64,000 bases of DNA from Tenrec ecaudatus (Eukaryota; Chordata; Mammalia; Afrosoricida; Tenrecidae). The stretch's first letter is position 1. Every line of letters begins with the position of its first letter. The translations under genes were made by a program, and so were the position numbers. Below, in pieces: positions 1 to 11,949 of the stretch. The stretch covers positions 129,260,731 to 129,324,730 of the forward strand of contig NC_134535.1 in the NCBI RefSeq assembly GCF_050624435.1, in the 5' to 3' direction. Below the pieces are notes generated by a model. It was not told the DNA's origin and did not search any database. It was given only the letters and a program-made list of their open reading frames with translations.

Positions 1-44
1 TCTAGGATCATGCTGGGCAAATTTGGTAGACGGTCAGCAATTTT

Positions 45-545
45 TAAAAATAAAGAATATGATGCTCCCCTTCCCGACACAACCACTGAAGACAAAGCAG
101 ATGAATAAGCAAATGTGAAGAAAGCTGATGGTGCCTGGCTATCAAAAGGTATAGCATCTGGGCTCTTAAAGGCTTGAAGGTAAACAAGTAGTCATCTGGC
201 TCAGAAGCAACAAAGCCCACATGAAAGAAGCACACAAGCCTGTGTGATCACGAGGTGTCAAAGGGATCAGGTATCAGACATCATCAGAACAAAAAAAAAA
301 TCACATCATTGTGTGCTCACCTCCATGATACGGTCGCTGAAGACAAATGGGTGCATAAGCAAATGTGGAGAAGAAAGCTGATGGTGCCCGGCTATCAAAA
401 GGTATAGCATCTGGGGTCTTAAAGGCTTGAAGGTAAACAAGTAGTCATCTGACTCAGAAGCAACAAAGCCCACATGAAAGAAGCACACAAGCCTGTGTGA
501 TCATGAGGTTTCAAAAGGATCAAGTATCAGGCATCATCAGAACAA
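45..545 (+). repeat. Tandem duplication inside L1 3' UTR (two units, period about 250 bp)
   Basis: The block ATAAGCAAATGTG … CATCATCAGAACAAAA occurs twice in direct order, with landmarks at about 105 and 355. The two units are very similar, including GGCTTGAAGGTAAACAAGTA in both. The same block is also doubled in the L1 copy at 21940-22370 but single in those at 35880-36090 and 44611-44770. Confidence 0.85.
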
Positions 546-713
546 AACATCTTACCACAGTGAAGAGTGGGGAGTGAGGAGTGGAGACTCAATGCCCATT
601 TGTAGGCCACTGGAGATTCCCTTACAGAAGGGTCTCGGGGAGGAGATGAGCCAGTCAGGGTGCGATGTAGCAATAATGAAAAATATAACTTCCCTCTAGT
701 TCCTAAATGCTTC

Positions 714-715
<2 letters not shown>

Positions 716-751
<36 letters not shown>
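716..751 (+). repeat. (CA)n microsatellite
   Basis: About 18 uninterrupted CA units within the L1 3' UTR, at the point where younger copies read CTTCCTCCCCCCAACTACCA. Confidence 0.97.
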
Positions 752-753
<2 letters not shown>

Positions 754-1289
754 TCATGATCTGGATTCTACCTTGCAAATCTGGCTAGACCAGAGGATGT
801 ACACTGGTACAGATAGGAACTGGAAACACAGGGAATCCAGGGCGGATGATCCCTTCAGGACAAATGGTGTGAGTGGTGATACTGGGAGGGTAGAGAGAGG
901 GTGGGTTGGAAAGGGGGAAGTGATTACAAGGATCTACATGTGACCTCCTACCTGGGAGATGGACAACAGAAAAGTGGGTGAAGGGAGACGTCGGAAAGTG
1001 CAAGATATGACAAAATAATAATTTATAAATTATCGAGGGTTAATGGCAGGGGGAGCGGGGATGGATGGGGGGAAAATGAGCTGAGGCCAGGGGCTTTAAA
1101 TGGAGAGCAAATGTTTTGAGGATGAGGGCGATGAATGTACAAATGTGCTTTACACAATTGATGTATGTAGGGAATGTGATAAGAGTTGCATGAGCCCCTG
1201 ATAAAACAAGTGGGAAAAAAACCCCTTATTTATTGTGGCTGGGAGACTTCCTAAAGACATCCAAAAGTAGAGAGATTTTGCTTTTTAAT

Positions 1290-1475
1290 CTACTTTATGT
1301 CCCAGTGGGTTATGAGATGCACTGAAAATCACAAAGTCAGCAGCTCAAAACCAGCAGCCACCCAGCAGGAGGAAGATGAGGTTTTTAAAGAGTTGTGTCT
1401 CAGAAACCCAGTTCTACTCCATCCTACAGATCACTGAGTCAGAATCGACGTAGTGGTAATGAGGCTTGTTTGGTT
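1290..1475 (+). mobile_element. AfroSINE (tRNA-derived)
   Basis: Diverged copy with the internal TCAGCAGCTCAAAACCAGCA box, TCAGAAACCCAGTTCTACTC and the tail CACTGAGTCAGAATCGACGT. Confidence 0.8.
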
Positions 1476-1479
1476 TGTT

Positions 1480-1690
1480 TGCTTTCATAAAAGGCCCCGA
1501 GTAGTTCAAACCATCAATGTTCTAGGCTGCTGACTGAAATCGGGAAGGTTCGGATTGGCTCAGTGGCAGCTCAGAAGAAAGGCCTGGCAATCTACTTCTA
1601 AAGATCAACCACTAAAAGCTTCATGGAGCGGAGCTCCCCTTTGACACATGTGCGGTGGCTTTGACTCATTGTGGTTTGGCTTTAGCAGGC
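1480..1690 (+). mobile_element. AfroSINE-related SINE, diverged
   Basis: Contains GAAGAAAGGCCTGGCAATCT, ACTTCTAAAGATCAACCACT and TTTGACTCATTGTGGTTTGG, the body and tail of the longer AfroSINE subtype. Ends are approximate. Confidence 0.65.
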
Positions 1691-3015
1691 GGATTAAGTT
1701 TTGGAGAAAATCCGCCCATCCCTGCACTCTCTAAGGCTCTCCCTACTGACATCACTGGTGAATACGATGATCTCACAGAGCTCAGACTTGGGCTGAGGCC
1801 AGGCTGCTCCAGCTCCCTGTGTTTGGGGCTGGAGGGAACCAGTGCTAGTCAGAAGGCCTTGGTCTGGTCCTTCTTCTGCCCTTCACTTCCAGGTTCCTGG
1901 CACCTTTGCTGTTGTGCTGTAACTGGAACGATGATACTCATGACTCGGGGCTGCAGTGAGGATGGGGAAAGTCTGAGGACACCTTTGGTCAACGGAGGTC
2001 AGCAAACGGTACTTTGTAGATGCAAGTCTTCTGTGAATTCTTGATTCCTCACCAAGGGCCCAGGTGCCATCCAGATCAGATCTGGCCACCAAGTCGTTGG
2101 GCACTCAGGGCTTGGAATATCTTCCAAGCTGGCCGCGGTGTTTAACGAGGTGTCTGCTTTCACCAAAATCAGATGCTCAACTCCCCTGGGAGAACTTGGA
2201 GACTGGGCAACCTCCCCAACATCCCGCGGGGAGTCAGCCAGCAGGCGCTGCTCTCCTCCGTGGAGGTGCGCCCACTTCAGTCCACTGGGTCTCTTCCGGA
2301 AACAATCAATTGCTAACAAAGTTAACATTCATACAAGTAGAAAAATTAGAACGTATGCAAGATTTGCTTTCACTCGGGAGGCCCAAAAAGACGGGGGCAA
2401 AAGGAGATCACTCTTCCGGCATTCCCCCAACAAATACCACCAAGAGGCAACTAGGAAATGGTGGTCGGCTTTGAGGGGCTCTGAATTGGGAAGCAGAAGC
2501 GAGTAGCAAGAAACCGCAGGCAGACAAGAATCCACACGGAGTCCCTGGAAGTAACTTTTCCCTCTGGCCCTGTCCCTTCTCCCAATCACACAGGCTGCTG
2601 GCTGATAGGAACTAGAGAGGTGGTCCCAGAAAAAGGAATTTCTGACATCTCACCCATGGAAAATGTCCCGTCCCGGTGGCCAGTGAGCCGGTTCTAGCCA
2701 CGAGGCAGTGGATCGGGGCAGAGGTTCCTCGAGTCAGCCCCTGCGTGCACCCAGAACAAGACCCCAAGCTTCTGCTCTCCCACCAACAAGACAGACCTCC
2801 CCAGGCTCAGTGCGGGCGCCCCCCATGTTTGGACACCGTCAACTGCAAACCCACCATGAGTAGCCACGGAAGGCCCGTGAGGTGCAGTCTCCCTGCAAAC
2901 CCCAAAGTTCGGCCTCCCTCGGAGCGCCTCCAAGTGCCCGATCCCCTTTGAGGTTGGCGTTGAGGAGGCTGACTGATGGTGCTGGGGGCAGGAAGTCAAC
3001 ATCTTTAGTGGAAGC
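1691..3015. other. Intergenic sequence, no feature recognised
   Basis: GC-richer DNA with several overlapping short open frames on both strands, none resembling a known family. I see no splice-site-bounded exon or repeat I can name. Confidence 0.5.
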
Positions 3016-3019
3016 TACA

Positions 3020-3232
3020 GCCCTGGTGGTGTCCTGGGTATGGGTTGGGCTGCTAACCACAAACTCAGCTATTTGAACCCACCAGCCGCTCCTGCTCCTC
3101 AGGAGAAAGACTTGGCTCCCTACTCCCACATAGAGTTGCAGCCTCAGAAACCCCCAGGGGCAGTTCTCCTCTGTCCCATCGAATTTCCATGAGTCCAAAT
3201 GGACTCAATGGCAGTGAGATGGTTTTTGTTGT
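3020..3232 (+). mobile_element. AfroSINE
   Basis: Begins near CCCTGGTGGTGTCCTGGGT. It has GGGCTGCTAACCACAAACTC, ACCCACCAGCCGCTCCTGC and GGGGCAGTTCTCCTCTGTCC, and ends AATGGCAGTGAGATGGTTTT. Confidence 0.88.
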
Positions 3233-3249
3233 TGTTTTGACATACCCAT

Positions 3250-3425
3250 AACCAGGAGCACTGGTAACACTGTGGGATAAGCATGGAGTTGTTAACCACA
3301 TGGTCAGCAGTTCAAACCCACCAGGTGGCCTGTGGGAGAAAGATGAGACTGCTCCCATACAGATTTGCAGGCTGTGAAATCCACAGGGGCAATGCTACTC
3401 TGCCCTAGAGAGTTGTGAGTCCTGC
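3250..3425 (+). mobile_element. AfroSINE
   Basis: A second copy directly behind the first: GGAGTTGTTAACCACATGGT, CAGCAGTTCAAACCCACCAG and CAATGCTACTCTGCCCTAGA. Confidence 0.85.
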
Positions 3426-4628
3426 GTGAGTTCACCCTCAGCCAAGGTATGAAGAGAAAGGTGAGCCTGAGAGCAACAAGGGAGCGTTACTGGGATCTGT
3501 TTGGAGGGTCACAGCCCTTCTCTACTGGCCACTGTGGCCAGCAAGTCTGCCGTGAATTGCTACGGAAGGCCTCTGCAGTGGAACTGCCTCTCCTACTGAC
3601 CATCCTGTGCCCTTGTAGACCCCCATAGCCCTGGCCTCGGAAACATCAGAGAAGCCTCCCACCAGCGGTCAATCAGTTGATGCTAAGAACTGCTGGCTGA
3701 AGCTGCTGTGTGCTTGAAAGTAGAAATCTTGAGTAAAGGCTGCTCTTGGTCAATAATGGGTGGTGGGTGGGTACTCTGATAAAAGCAAAGCCAACCTCCG
3801 TGGGCAGCTGGCTAGAGCATGACCTTCCAACTCACCTGCTAACGGTTGCCAAGCTGTTACAAACGGCTGCCGTGGAGTCAGCTCCCGCAGGCAACACTCC
3901 ACACCTGGGCCCCTCGAAAGTCCTCACTCGGAAACCAGTAGGATGGATCCCAGCCTGGAGATAATTTGGGCTCGATGCACTTCCTTTCGGTCAGCTCTGA
4001 GGAGTGCTGACTGAGGCTACTGTGCACGAGGCTACAGGCATCCTGAGGGTCAGCACACTGCCGAGGTGCTCTGAGCGGAGTAAGACAGACCTCCCTGGGG
4101 TTCAGAGAGTGTAACAACCTTGCCCCTAACTAACTGGTAACTGCCAGCTGCTGGGCTGATGAGAATTCCTACAGAAGGTGCCCTTTAGTGGAGTCGCCTA
4201 AGGGGCGACTGCTCCCTCAACCAGCACAGAGCCACTGAGGCCCTGGAACAACCAGACAGAGCACCGAGAGGCTCTTATGGGAAGGACCAGCTTGCCCGCC
4301 TCCCTCCTCCCGGAATGGAGGAAATGCTGCTGTACTTCCCCTGAACGCCAGTTCAAGTAAAAGTTGCCCCCATAAAGCAGAGAAGGAAGCTGAGGCAAAA
4401 CCAGAAGGAAAGTCAGCCCTGGAAGGGGCTCACTGGGCAGGAGTTTTCCAACTGAAAACGTGGCTGCACACACAGAGAAGGGAAGAAAGTAATAGCCACA
4501 GAGAGAAGAGTGAGATCCTTGAAGGGCAAATTGTTTCGTACTATCTCACCTTAGTGACAGCGCCCTCTGTTGGATGGGCGGCCTGCAGCATCTTCTCTAG
4601 TGTGGGGGAGAAAGAAAGCTGAACACGA
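3426..4628. other. Intergenic sequence, nothing recognised
   Basis: No coding exon, RNA gene or nameable repeat seen. Confidence 0.45.
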
Positions 4629-4629
4629 A

Positions 4630-5132
4630 CATGTGGTACTTACATAATCTCCTGTCAACTTGCGAAGGGGTGGAGTCTAGCCTGTCAATCAGGTCACAGC
4701 TCGATGACCTCATTTGGAGGCACAAAGGACATAAATATCTCACTGGAGGCCAGATACACCTCTCCCTGTGACACATTCCTGCTGAGAAGCCCTATGGAGC
4801 TTAGCTGATGGAGCCAGAGCCCTGGAGCTGGAGGAGCCACATGGAGACCCACACCAGCACTGAGATGTCTCCACCACTACTGGACCCACAAGACTTTCCA
4901 CTCATTGTCCTGTGATCTTCCCGCATTCGGTGTCATTGCATGGCTGCATAAGTCTAAAGAGGAATTTGTAAACCAGTGTCCACATATGGGGTAATATCGG
5001 ACTTATGGACTTGATCTGGTCTGGGCTGGGATGTTTTCTTAATGTGCAATTGCTCTTTGATATAAAGTTCTCTCTTACACACATATGAGTGTCTATGAAT
5101 TGGTTTCTCTAGTCTACCCAGACTAACACATG
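4630..5132 (+). mobile_element. MaLR-like LTR (solo)
   Basis: Ends GTTTCTCTAGTCTACCCAGACTAACACA, the shared 3' terminus of six LTR copies here. The 3' half has the family's GGACTTATGGACTTGATCTG and TATAAAGTTCTCTCTTAC (possible TATA or poly(A) region). The 5' boundary is approximate. The class is inferred from the TG…CA ends, the about 500 bp length and the ACTAACACA terminus. Confidence 0.65.
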
Positions 5133-5139
5133 AGATCTA

Positions 5140-7795
5140 GAACTTCTGAATCCTAATTAAACCAGGGAGAAGGAGCTACCAGAGAAAGGGAAATGATAAA
5201 CAAATGGGAAGGGAAATAGTAAACAAAATCTGAGGTTGCTGTCGACCGAAGAATTATTGCAGAAAGTAGCGTGAACAAAACACCAAAGGTTGAAAGTTCA
5301 CGTCCTTGGAAATGCCAGTGCCCCAACAGCAACTACAAAAACTTAAGGCACACAAAGAACAGAGGAGCAATGGCCCGTCCAACTGGGCATGACAAAGGGA
5401 GTGAACGTGCTTCTGTTGTTGTCTTCAGGAACCATCGAGGCAGGTCTGACTCACAGCCCCGCTGTGTACAATGCAATGCAACAACACCCAGTCACGCTCC
5501 ATCTCCATAATTGTTCTTACGTTGCACACTTGTTTCTACCATTACCGCCACTGCGTCCATCCATTTTGTTGAGGGACTTCCTACTTTACCAAGCACGATG
5601 TGCTTCTACAGAGACTGGTGTCTCCTGACAACATGTCCAAAATATGTGAGGTGAACAGTTGCCATCCATCCTTGTGAGAGAGCAATTTGGCTGAACTTCT
5701 TCCAAGAGAGATTTGTTTGTTCCTGTAGTAGTCCGTGGCTCTAGAGTCTCCATAGTGCATGTAGGGATAACCAAAAATGGGGGAGGGAGGAATGAGAACA
5801 TAACACAACAGTACTAAATATAATTTAAAAACCCAGGGAAAACAGACAAAGAGCTTAAAGAAATACGGTAAACAATGAATGAACGATATGAGGATCTAAA
5901 GGAAGAGATATTGCAACTGAAATGAAGAACACAGTATGACTACGAAAAGACTGAATTCCAGACACTGAAGATCAATAAGAACAAAGGCTCAAGAAGGCTG
6001 AGTGCATATTAATAAAATTGTGAAACAAAAAGAGACCTCATATATGTACTGGAGGAATGGAGAAAAATAGAAAGAATAGTTGAATGAAAAAATGACAATA
6101 ATTTCCCAACTAATGAAGGATATGAATCTAATCAAAGAATCTCAAAGAGCCCAAACAGAAGAAAGCCAAGGTGATCTACACAAGGACACATCTGAGTTAG
6201 ACTCTCAAAAACTAAAGATAAAAGAAGACTGACAGCAATGAATAAGAAGCAAACAGTCATAGCTAATGAATTCCCAAGAAGATTAAGTGCAAATTTCTCC
6301 TCAGAAACAGTGGAGGTCAAGAGGCAATGGAATTATCTTTTTATCTCTAGTGCTTAATGAGAGTTGTCAACCAACATTAGATCCAAAGAAACTGTCCAAG
6401 AATGAGGCAAATAAGATCTGAGAATGTTCATATCCACCAGACCAGCCCTACAAAAAAAAAGTGAACTCTGGGAACAACCTAAAATCCCATCAAATAGAAC
6501 AGTGGATTAAAACAAAACAAAATACCCGCTGGCATGCACACACAATGGAATACTACCCATCCTTTAAAAACAGTGAGGAAACACCTCAGCACCTGGAGGG
6601 ATCTGGAAAACATGCTGAGTGAAGTTAGTCAAGCACAGAAGGACAGATACTGCAGGAGTCCTCTGAAGTAGGTACAAGCAGCAGAGCAGTACAAGCTCTG
6701 GCTTGCAGGCCAGCCAGTCTTGTGGCTGGGGACCAGAGAGCCTGGTAAAGAGCCAGACCGGTGCCAATGAACCACACATCACCCCCTCCAGGGAAGTATA
6801 GTGTAGGTCACTTGGTCAGAGGGCACCTCACGACAGCTGGGATCAAACGGTCGTAGGAGAGGAAGGGGCTAGGGGGATGCTGCCAGCTGAGTGGTAGCCA
6901 CGTGGATCTAGGTGAGGTCCCCCAGAGAGGGAGGTGGCCCTGTCAGGCTTAATGATGGGCGGGGCAGGACAGAAGTGGGGAGAGGGAATGGTCAAGTTTG
7001 GGGGGAACATAGGTGTATGTCTGTTGAAGGGAGAAGAGGGAGAGCTGATCTCCAGGTGGGGGGGAGGAGATCCTGAGGATGCTCTTGGGAACATTAGGCG
7101 AGTGGGCAGAAATGACCCAGAGCATCAGGGGTCTCCCGAGAACCCAGGCTGGGTGCCATAGAGCACTGGGACATAGAATTCTGCAACTTTGGGGCACACG
7201 CATGCTCCAGAAACTGCATTGGTGAGACCCCATCCGGGAACCCCACTAAGTGAACTGGACACTACCTCAGACACACTGTAACCTGAGGACTTGAGCTGGA
7301 ACACACAAGGTGTCTGAGGAAGCAGAAGACGGCGGTCCCAAGAGCGGTGTCCTGTTGGTTGGTGGACAGACAGGATCTTGCTACATCAATGCCCTGTATG
7401 AATTAAGAGAGGTCTTATTCCAGCAATCCTGTGATAGCCATTCTGCTGTATTTTGCTTATGCTGGTGTATATTAGGGTGTGTCTCAGAGGTGTGTCACCA
7501 TTGTGGGTCACCTCTTGAAGCTGTGTTATTTGTTTTACTGTTTCTCAGTAAATGAATCCCAGAGACAATGAAATGATAGGGAAAGAAAACATAACAAGGG
7601 TTTGAGGGGGAGGGTGCTATGGAGGGGTGGGGGAGATAACAAGGAGATGATGTCAAGAAGTCCAGGGAGGAAAAGTATGTTTGGAGACTGATTATGGAAG
7701 CAATCGTACAATTATGCTTGACATGATTGAATTATGGAACAATATATGTATTAATTCCTAAGTCACAGCAAATTAAAAAACAAAAAAGCATAGAT
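5140..7795 (+). mobile_element. Old L1 remnant (ORF1 region, ORF2 C-terminus, 3' UTR), broken
   Basis: 5230-5405 and 5830-6360 read like degenerate L1 ORF1 (AAAGAGCTTAAAGAAATACG, then a run of Lys/Glu-rich codons with many stops). 6500-6620 matches the end of ORF2 (GGAATACTACCCATCC, GGAAAACATGCTGAGTGAAG). About 7550-7790 is a 3' UTR ending in an A-rich tail. A BovB fragment interrupts it at about 5412-5762. Confidence 0.6.
5412..5762 (-). mobile_element. BovB/RTE LINE 3' end fragment
   Basis: The reverse complement shows the RTE 3' end: GTTGTTGT at the left edge is the (AAC)n-type tail, followed by CATCCATTTTGTTGAGGG, CTTTACCAAGCACGATGTGC and GACAACATGTCCAAAATATG. No intact coding frame. Confidence 0.8.
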
Positions 7796-7844
7796 CCAGG
7801 TATGAGTTCTGGACTTGCACTAAATCCTAGCTCCAACTTAAGAA

Positions 7845-8450
7845 CAGTCCATTTGTCGGCCACTGGAGATCCCCTCAGAGAGGGGTTTAGGAGAGGAGAT
7901 GGGTCAGTCAGGGTGCAATGTAGTACCGATGAAGAACACAGCTTTCCCCCAGATCCTGGATGCTTCCTCCCCCCAACTACCATGATCCGAATTCTACCTT
8001 GCAGGAGTGGATAGGGCAAAGGTTGTACACGGGTGCATATGGGAGCTGGAGGCACAGGGAATCCAGGGTGGATGATACCTTCAGGACCAGGGGTGTGAGG
8101 GGCGATGCTGGGAGAGTGGAGGATGAGTGGGTTGGAAAGGGGGAACTGATTACAAGGATCCACATTTGATCTCCTCCCTGGGAGACGGATGGCAGAGAAG
8201 GGGGGGGAAGGGAGACTCCGGATAGGATATGACAAAATAGCAATCTATACATTATCAAGGGCTCACGAGGGAGGGGGGAGCGGAGAGGGAGGGGGGAAAA
8301 AGAGGACCTGATGCAAAGGGCTTAAGTGGAGAGCAAATGCTTTGAAAATGATTAGGGCAAAGAATGTGCTTTATACAATTGATGTATGTATATGTATGGA
8401 TTGTGATAAGAGTTGTATGAGCCCCCAATAAAATGTAAAAAAAAAGAACA
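7845..8450 (+). mobile_element. Young L1 3' end
   Basis: 5'-truncated copy starting within CATTTGTCGGCCACTGGAGA and ending GAGCCCCCAATAAAATGTAAAA. It matches the copies at 36165-36785 and 44875-45505 closely, so it is a recent lineage. Confidence 0.92.
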
Positions 8451-8459
8451 GTTAGTTCT

Positions 8460-8720
8460 TACATGATGACCCTGCTCCATACTCACCTTCATGAAATGAT
8501 CACTGAAGATGGCGCTACAGTAAAGTGTGGTGGAGAAAGTAGATGGTGCCCAGCTATCAGATGGCATAGTGTCTGGGATCTTAAAGGCTTGTGTTCAGAT
8601 AAACAGCCTTCTATGCAAGGAGTCAACTAATTCCACATAGAAGATGCACACCAACTTGTGTGATCCAAAGATGATGTTTACAAAATTTGAATAGGGCGAA
8701 GAGAAAAATATCAGGGCTAG
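8460..8720 (+). mobile_element. L1 3' UTR fragment (the block that is tandem elsewhere)
   Basis: Diverged single copy: GAAATGATCACTGAAGATGG, GCCCAGCTATCAGATGGCAT and GGATCTTAAAGGCTTGTG. Confidence 0.7.
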
Positions 8721-9062
8721 AATTATGAACTTATAGAAGGCTGTGGAGGACAGTGGGAACCCAAAACCCATCTGCGGACCATCAGACCCAGCCTGCTGGC
8801 AGATACACTATAGCCAAGGGCAAGAGTCCCAAGCAGCGATACTATGAGGCAGAGACCATTTTGACCTTGATTATGCTAGGTTGATCATTATGCCAGTTGA
8901 CCTCCCTAAAGACGCAATCTGAAACTGTTCTGGGCGCAAGTATCTTTAGTTGTGTGACAGAAACGTCTTCCCTGACTTTGTGAATGTTGATGGGGTCAAC
9001 AGTTTTATCTTTATACTCATAAGATCTTATCCTCACCACCTCAGTGTGATTTGTTTTGCATT

Positions 9063-9334
9063 GTTTTCTGAGATGCTTCCACCACCACTGGATCCACAAG
9101 ACTTCCCACCCACTGGCCTGTGATCTTCCTGCATTTGCCATTATTGTTTGTTTTGTGAGTCTAAAGAGAACTTTATAGATTGATATTGGACATATGGGCT
9201 AATCTGGGACTTATGGGCTTGATCTGGACTGGGCTAGAATGTGTTCTTCATGTACAATTACTCTTTATATAAAGTTCTTTCTTATATATAAATGAGTGCC
9301 TGGGAATTTTTCTAGTCAACCCAGACTAACACAT
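9063..9334 (+). mobile_element. MaLR-like LTR, 3' half
   Basis: Shares CCACCACTGGATCCACAAGA, CTTATGGGCTTGATCTGGAC and the terminus CAACCCAGACTAACACA with the LTRs at 4630 and 27046. The 5' half is not recognisable. Confidence 0.65.
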
Positions 9335-9339
9335 ATATA

Positions 9340-9780
9340 GAAATAAAGCAACCCACTACTAAACTACCATTGGGTCAAGGAGAAATCAAAGGGGAAATCA
9401 CAAATTTTGAAGAGTCCAATGAAAAAGGAAGGGCAACATACTAAATATACTAAAACTCATGGGATGCAGCAAAATCTCAAGTGAAGAGCCTAACTCCAGA
9501 AACTAGAAAAAGAGCCAATGGGGCGTAAACCTATAAAAAGAAAGGAAAGGCCAAAGATCAGGGCAAAAATAAATAAAATCAAAGCAGAAAAGCAAGAGAG
9601 CGCATCAACAAAACCAAAAGAGATCAATAACATTGATAAAAACAAGCTATATTGAGAAAGACAAAATGAGAGGGAGAAAATGTGCAACGGACCAAAATAA
9701 AAAATGAAAAAAGGGGTATGACAATTGACCAGATACGGATGAAGAGAATTATGGGCTATTAGAACGACCACATGGCAGCA
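9340..9780 (+). pseudogene. L1 ORF2 fragment, decayed
   Basis: Broken L1 ORF2 downstream of the endonuclease: CTACTAAACTACCATTGGGT, then KGEITNFEESNE-like codons and Lys-rich text with several stops, equivalent to the region around 26310-26660 in the L1 below. Confidence 0.65.
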
Positions 9781-10275
9781 AACCAGATGGCTTAGATCAG
9801 GGCTAGGGACGCTCTTTTCTAACGAATGGCCCGTTGCATATTTACTCGTAACCACCAGGTGACCTCGCATGGAGGTCCCAGCAGTAACCCAGGATTTGAA
9901 GTAAAAACAAAGGAACAGCGTGTATGTCCAGCTAGCTGTGCCAGGTGTCCCAGACACCCTTGCTACAGAGTCCGTGTTGAATTTGCAGACTCCAGCCCGA
10001 CCCAAGGCTGAGCGCCCACCCACTGAGAAAGGGCCAGGACAGAGTACATTAAAAATGCTATCAATGCACAGACTGCCCAAGTCAGAAACTTTGCCTCCAG
10101 AAACGTCCTTACAAAAACCATTTCCTCTACATCTTATGGAGTGGCAAAAGACTTCCCATATAATCAGAATCTGACAACTGGATTGTGGGGAGGGGATTGG
10201 CGGGGAGTGTGTTAAAGTCTATACTCCAGAGAATGCATGGTTTTCCTTTGAAGTAGAATTTCTTGTTTTTATTTA
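9781..10275. other. No feature recognised
   Basis: Short open frames only. No nameable repeat or exon. Confidence 0.4.
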
Positions 10276-10279
10276 TTTG

Positions 10280-10440
10280 TCATGTCTTTTTTGAAGATCA
10301 TTTTATCAGGGGCTCTTACAGCTCTTATAATGATCCATACATCAATTGTATCGAGCATATTTATACATATGTTGCCATCATCACTTTCTAAACATTTCTT
10401 ATTGGAGCCCTTGGTATCAGCTCCTCTTTTCAAAGTTTCT
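10280..10440 (-). mobile_element. L1 3' terminus fragment
   Basis: Reverse of the family terminus: ATCAGGGGCTCTTACAGCTC, CCATACATCAATTGTATCGA and TTGGAGCCCTTGGTATCAGC. Confidence 0.8.
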
Positions 10441-11320
10441 TTTTAAAGACTGCTGGACTTAAAAACAGATTTTGTGTTTACTATCCAGCTGGTATATTCT
10501 CCGGCTTTTTCAATTAAGTTTTTTTATTTGTTTTTTTTTTCAGTTATAAAATGTACAGGGTGAACTACATAATCTCTAAATGCCCTTACAATTAGTTCAT
10601 TCCATGTTATTACCACCCTAACCTCCTCCCCGACTCCATACATTATTCACCCTCTTTCAGCCATGAAGATCCTTGTCAGAGAAGGGCAGCTACTTCAATA
10701 TGTGCAAAGGTGTTAATGGGTGATGCTTTATTCATGGGTTATTTTATCCTCTGCAACATCTACATCAACAGCTTCCATGACCCATCCCAGACCATTATCA
10801 CTTTCATCCATATGACCCATGAAATTTATTTAAAAATCTCTGCTGCCAAGAAGGCTCAGACATGGGTCCACAAAGACCCTAACCCAAAAGAGTTTATGCC
10901 CCTTCCCCCCACCCCAGACCCCTCACCATTGGTGGGAGAGGGCAGCTGCTGTTGGTAAGTTGGGGAGGAAGATGGGAAATGGTGAGGTGAGAGGGGACCG
11001 CAGGGGTGACCTGGACTGCAGTTCAGGGCAGAGAAGGGATTGATGGGTAATAAACTGACATTTTAATGACTCCATTAAAGGGGCCCTCTAATGACCCAAG
11101 CGAGCCTATTAGTTCTTGAGGTTTTATTACAGAGGAGGAACGTATTTCTGAATAAGACCTGAACACTGGATGGCGTTTTCATCTCAGGGGGAAAGGAAAG
11201 AATATCCCCATTCATCCACTCAGCCATCAAATATTTACTGGGCTCTAGGTCTGTGTCTTCAACAAAGGGCTGAAACATGGCCACGGTGCTGACTGGGCGA
11301 TGCTTCCTCAGGTTAAACCT
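10441..11320. other. No feature recognised
   Basis: AT-rich then mixed sequence. No exon or nameable repeat seen. Confidence 0.4.
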
Positions 11321-11324
11321 AAGG

Positions 11325-11500
11325 TCCACAGTGGTTAAGTGCTGGGACATCAAACAGAAAGGTCAGGTCAGGGGTTAGGCCTGGTGGAAAGACATGGTGA
11401 TACGGTCCTGTAAAGACATGGTGATACACACCCTTGAAAACCGGATGGGGCACTCCCAGAGGGGCCTGTGGCGCTGCTGTGAGTTGGAAGCGACCCAAGG
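11325..11500 (+). mobile_element. AfroSINE
   Basis: CACAGTGGTTAAGTGCTGGG near the head; ends GCGCTGCTGTGAGTTGGAAG. Internal sequence is rearranged (the motif GACATGGTGATAC occurs twice). Confidence 0.6.
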
Positions 11501-11624
11501 GCCCCCCGCCCCCAAACACACACAATGGACCCCACGTGGTAGACCACTCACTCACCAGCACCACATCACAAGCAGGTGTTGGAGATAGTCACAAAATGAA
11601 ACAGCCAGACCTACTGTCCTGGGG

Positions 11625-11780
11625 TCAATTCTGACTCATCTCGACCCTGCGCGATCGACCGAGGAGAATAACGCCCTTGGGTTTCCGAGACGGTGAACCT
11701 CACCACTTGGTCTTTCTCCCTCTGAGCAGCAGGTGGGTTAGAACTACTGGCCTTGTGGTCAGCAGCCCAGGCCTTCTCTG
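11625..11780 (-). mobile_element. AfroSINE, reverse
   Basis: TCAATTCTGACTCATCTCGA at the left is the reversed tail. GCAGGTGGGTTAGAACTACT and GGCCTTGTGGTCAGCAGCCC are the reversed body. Confidence 0.75.
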
Positions 11781-11949
11781 TGAATAGAGAGGCAGAAAGT
11801 CCTCCTCTCATATAGTGTCCATTCTAGGGTAGAGAATGTGATAGACATAGAGACCTCCTCTTATGCGGTGTCCGTTCTACAGTAGAGAATGTTAAAAGGC
11901 CCGCCGAGAGACTTAGGAGGGAATCTTGTTTCGTGTACACTTTCTTTTC

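Larger units (their letters stand above)
1..1218 (+). mobile_element. L1 3' end (young afrotherian-type lineage, diverged copy)
   Basis: L1 3' UTR, cut by the left window edge. Landmarks shared with the other copies are TCTTAAAGGCTTGAAGGT, CCACTGGAGAT, TCTACCTTGCAAATCTGG, TGATTACAAGGATC, ATTGATGTATGT and the terminal GAGCCCCTGATAAAA tail. It contains a duplicated internal block and a CA microsatellite. No coding part is present. Confidence 0.85.

Noticed and set aside
45..545. Tandem direct repeats considered as a CRISPR-like or satellite array
   Set aside because: Only two 250-bp units, both ordinary L1 3' UTR sequence in a vertebrate genome.
2064..2506. Overlapping 120-136 codon frames in a GC-richer stretch, a possible gene
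   Set aside because: Two frames on the same strand overlap over the same bases, with no conserved motif or splice structure. Likely chance.
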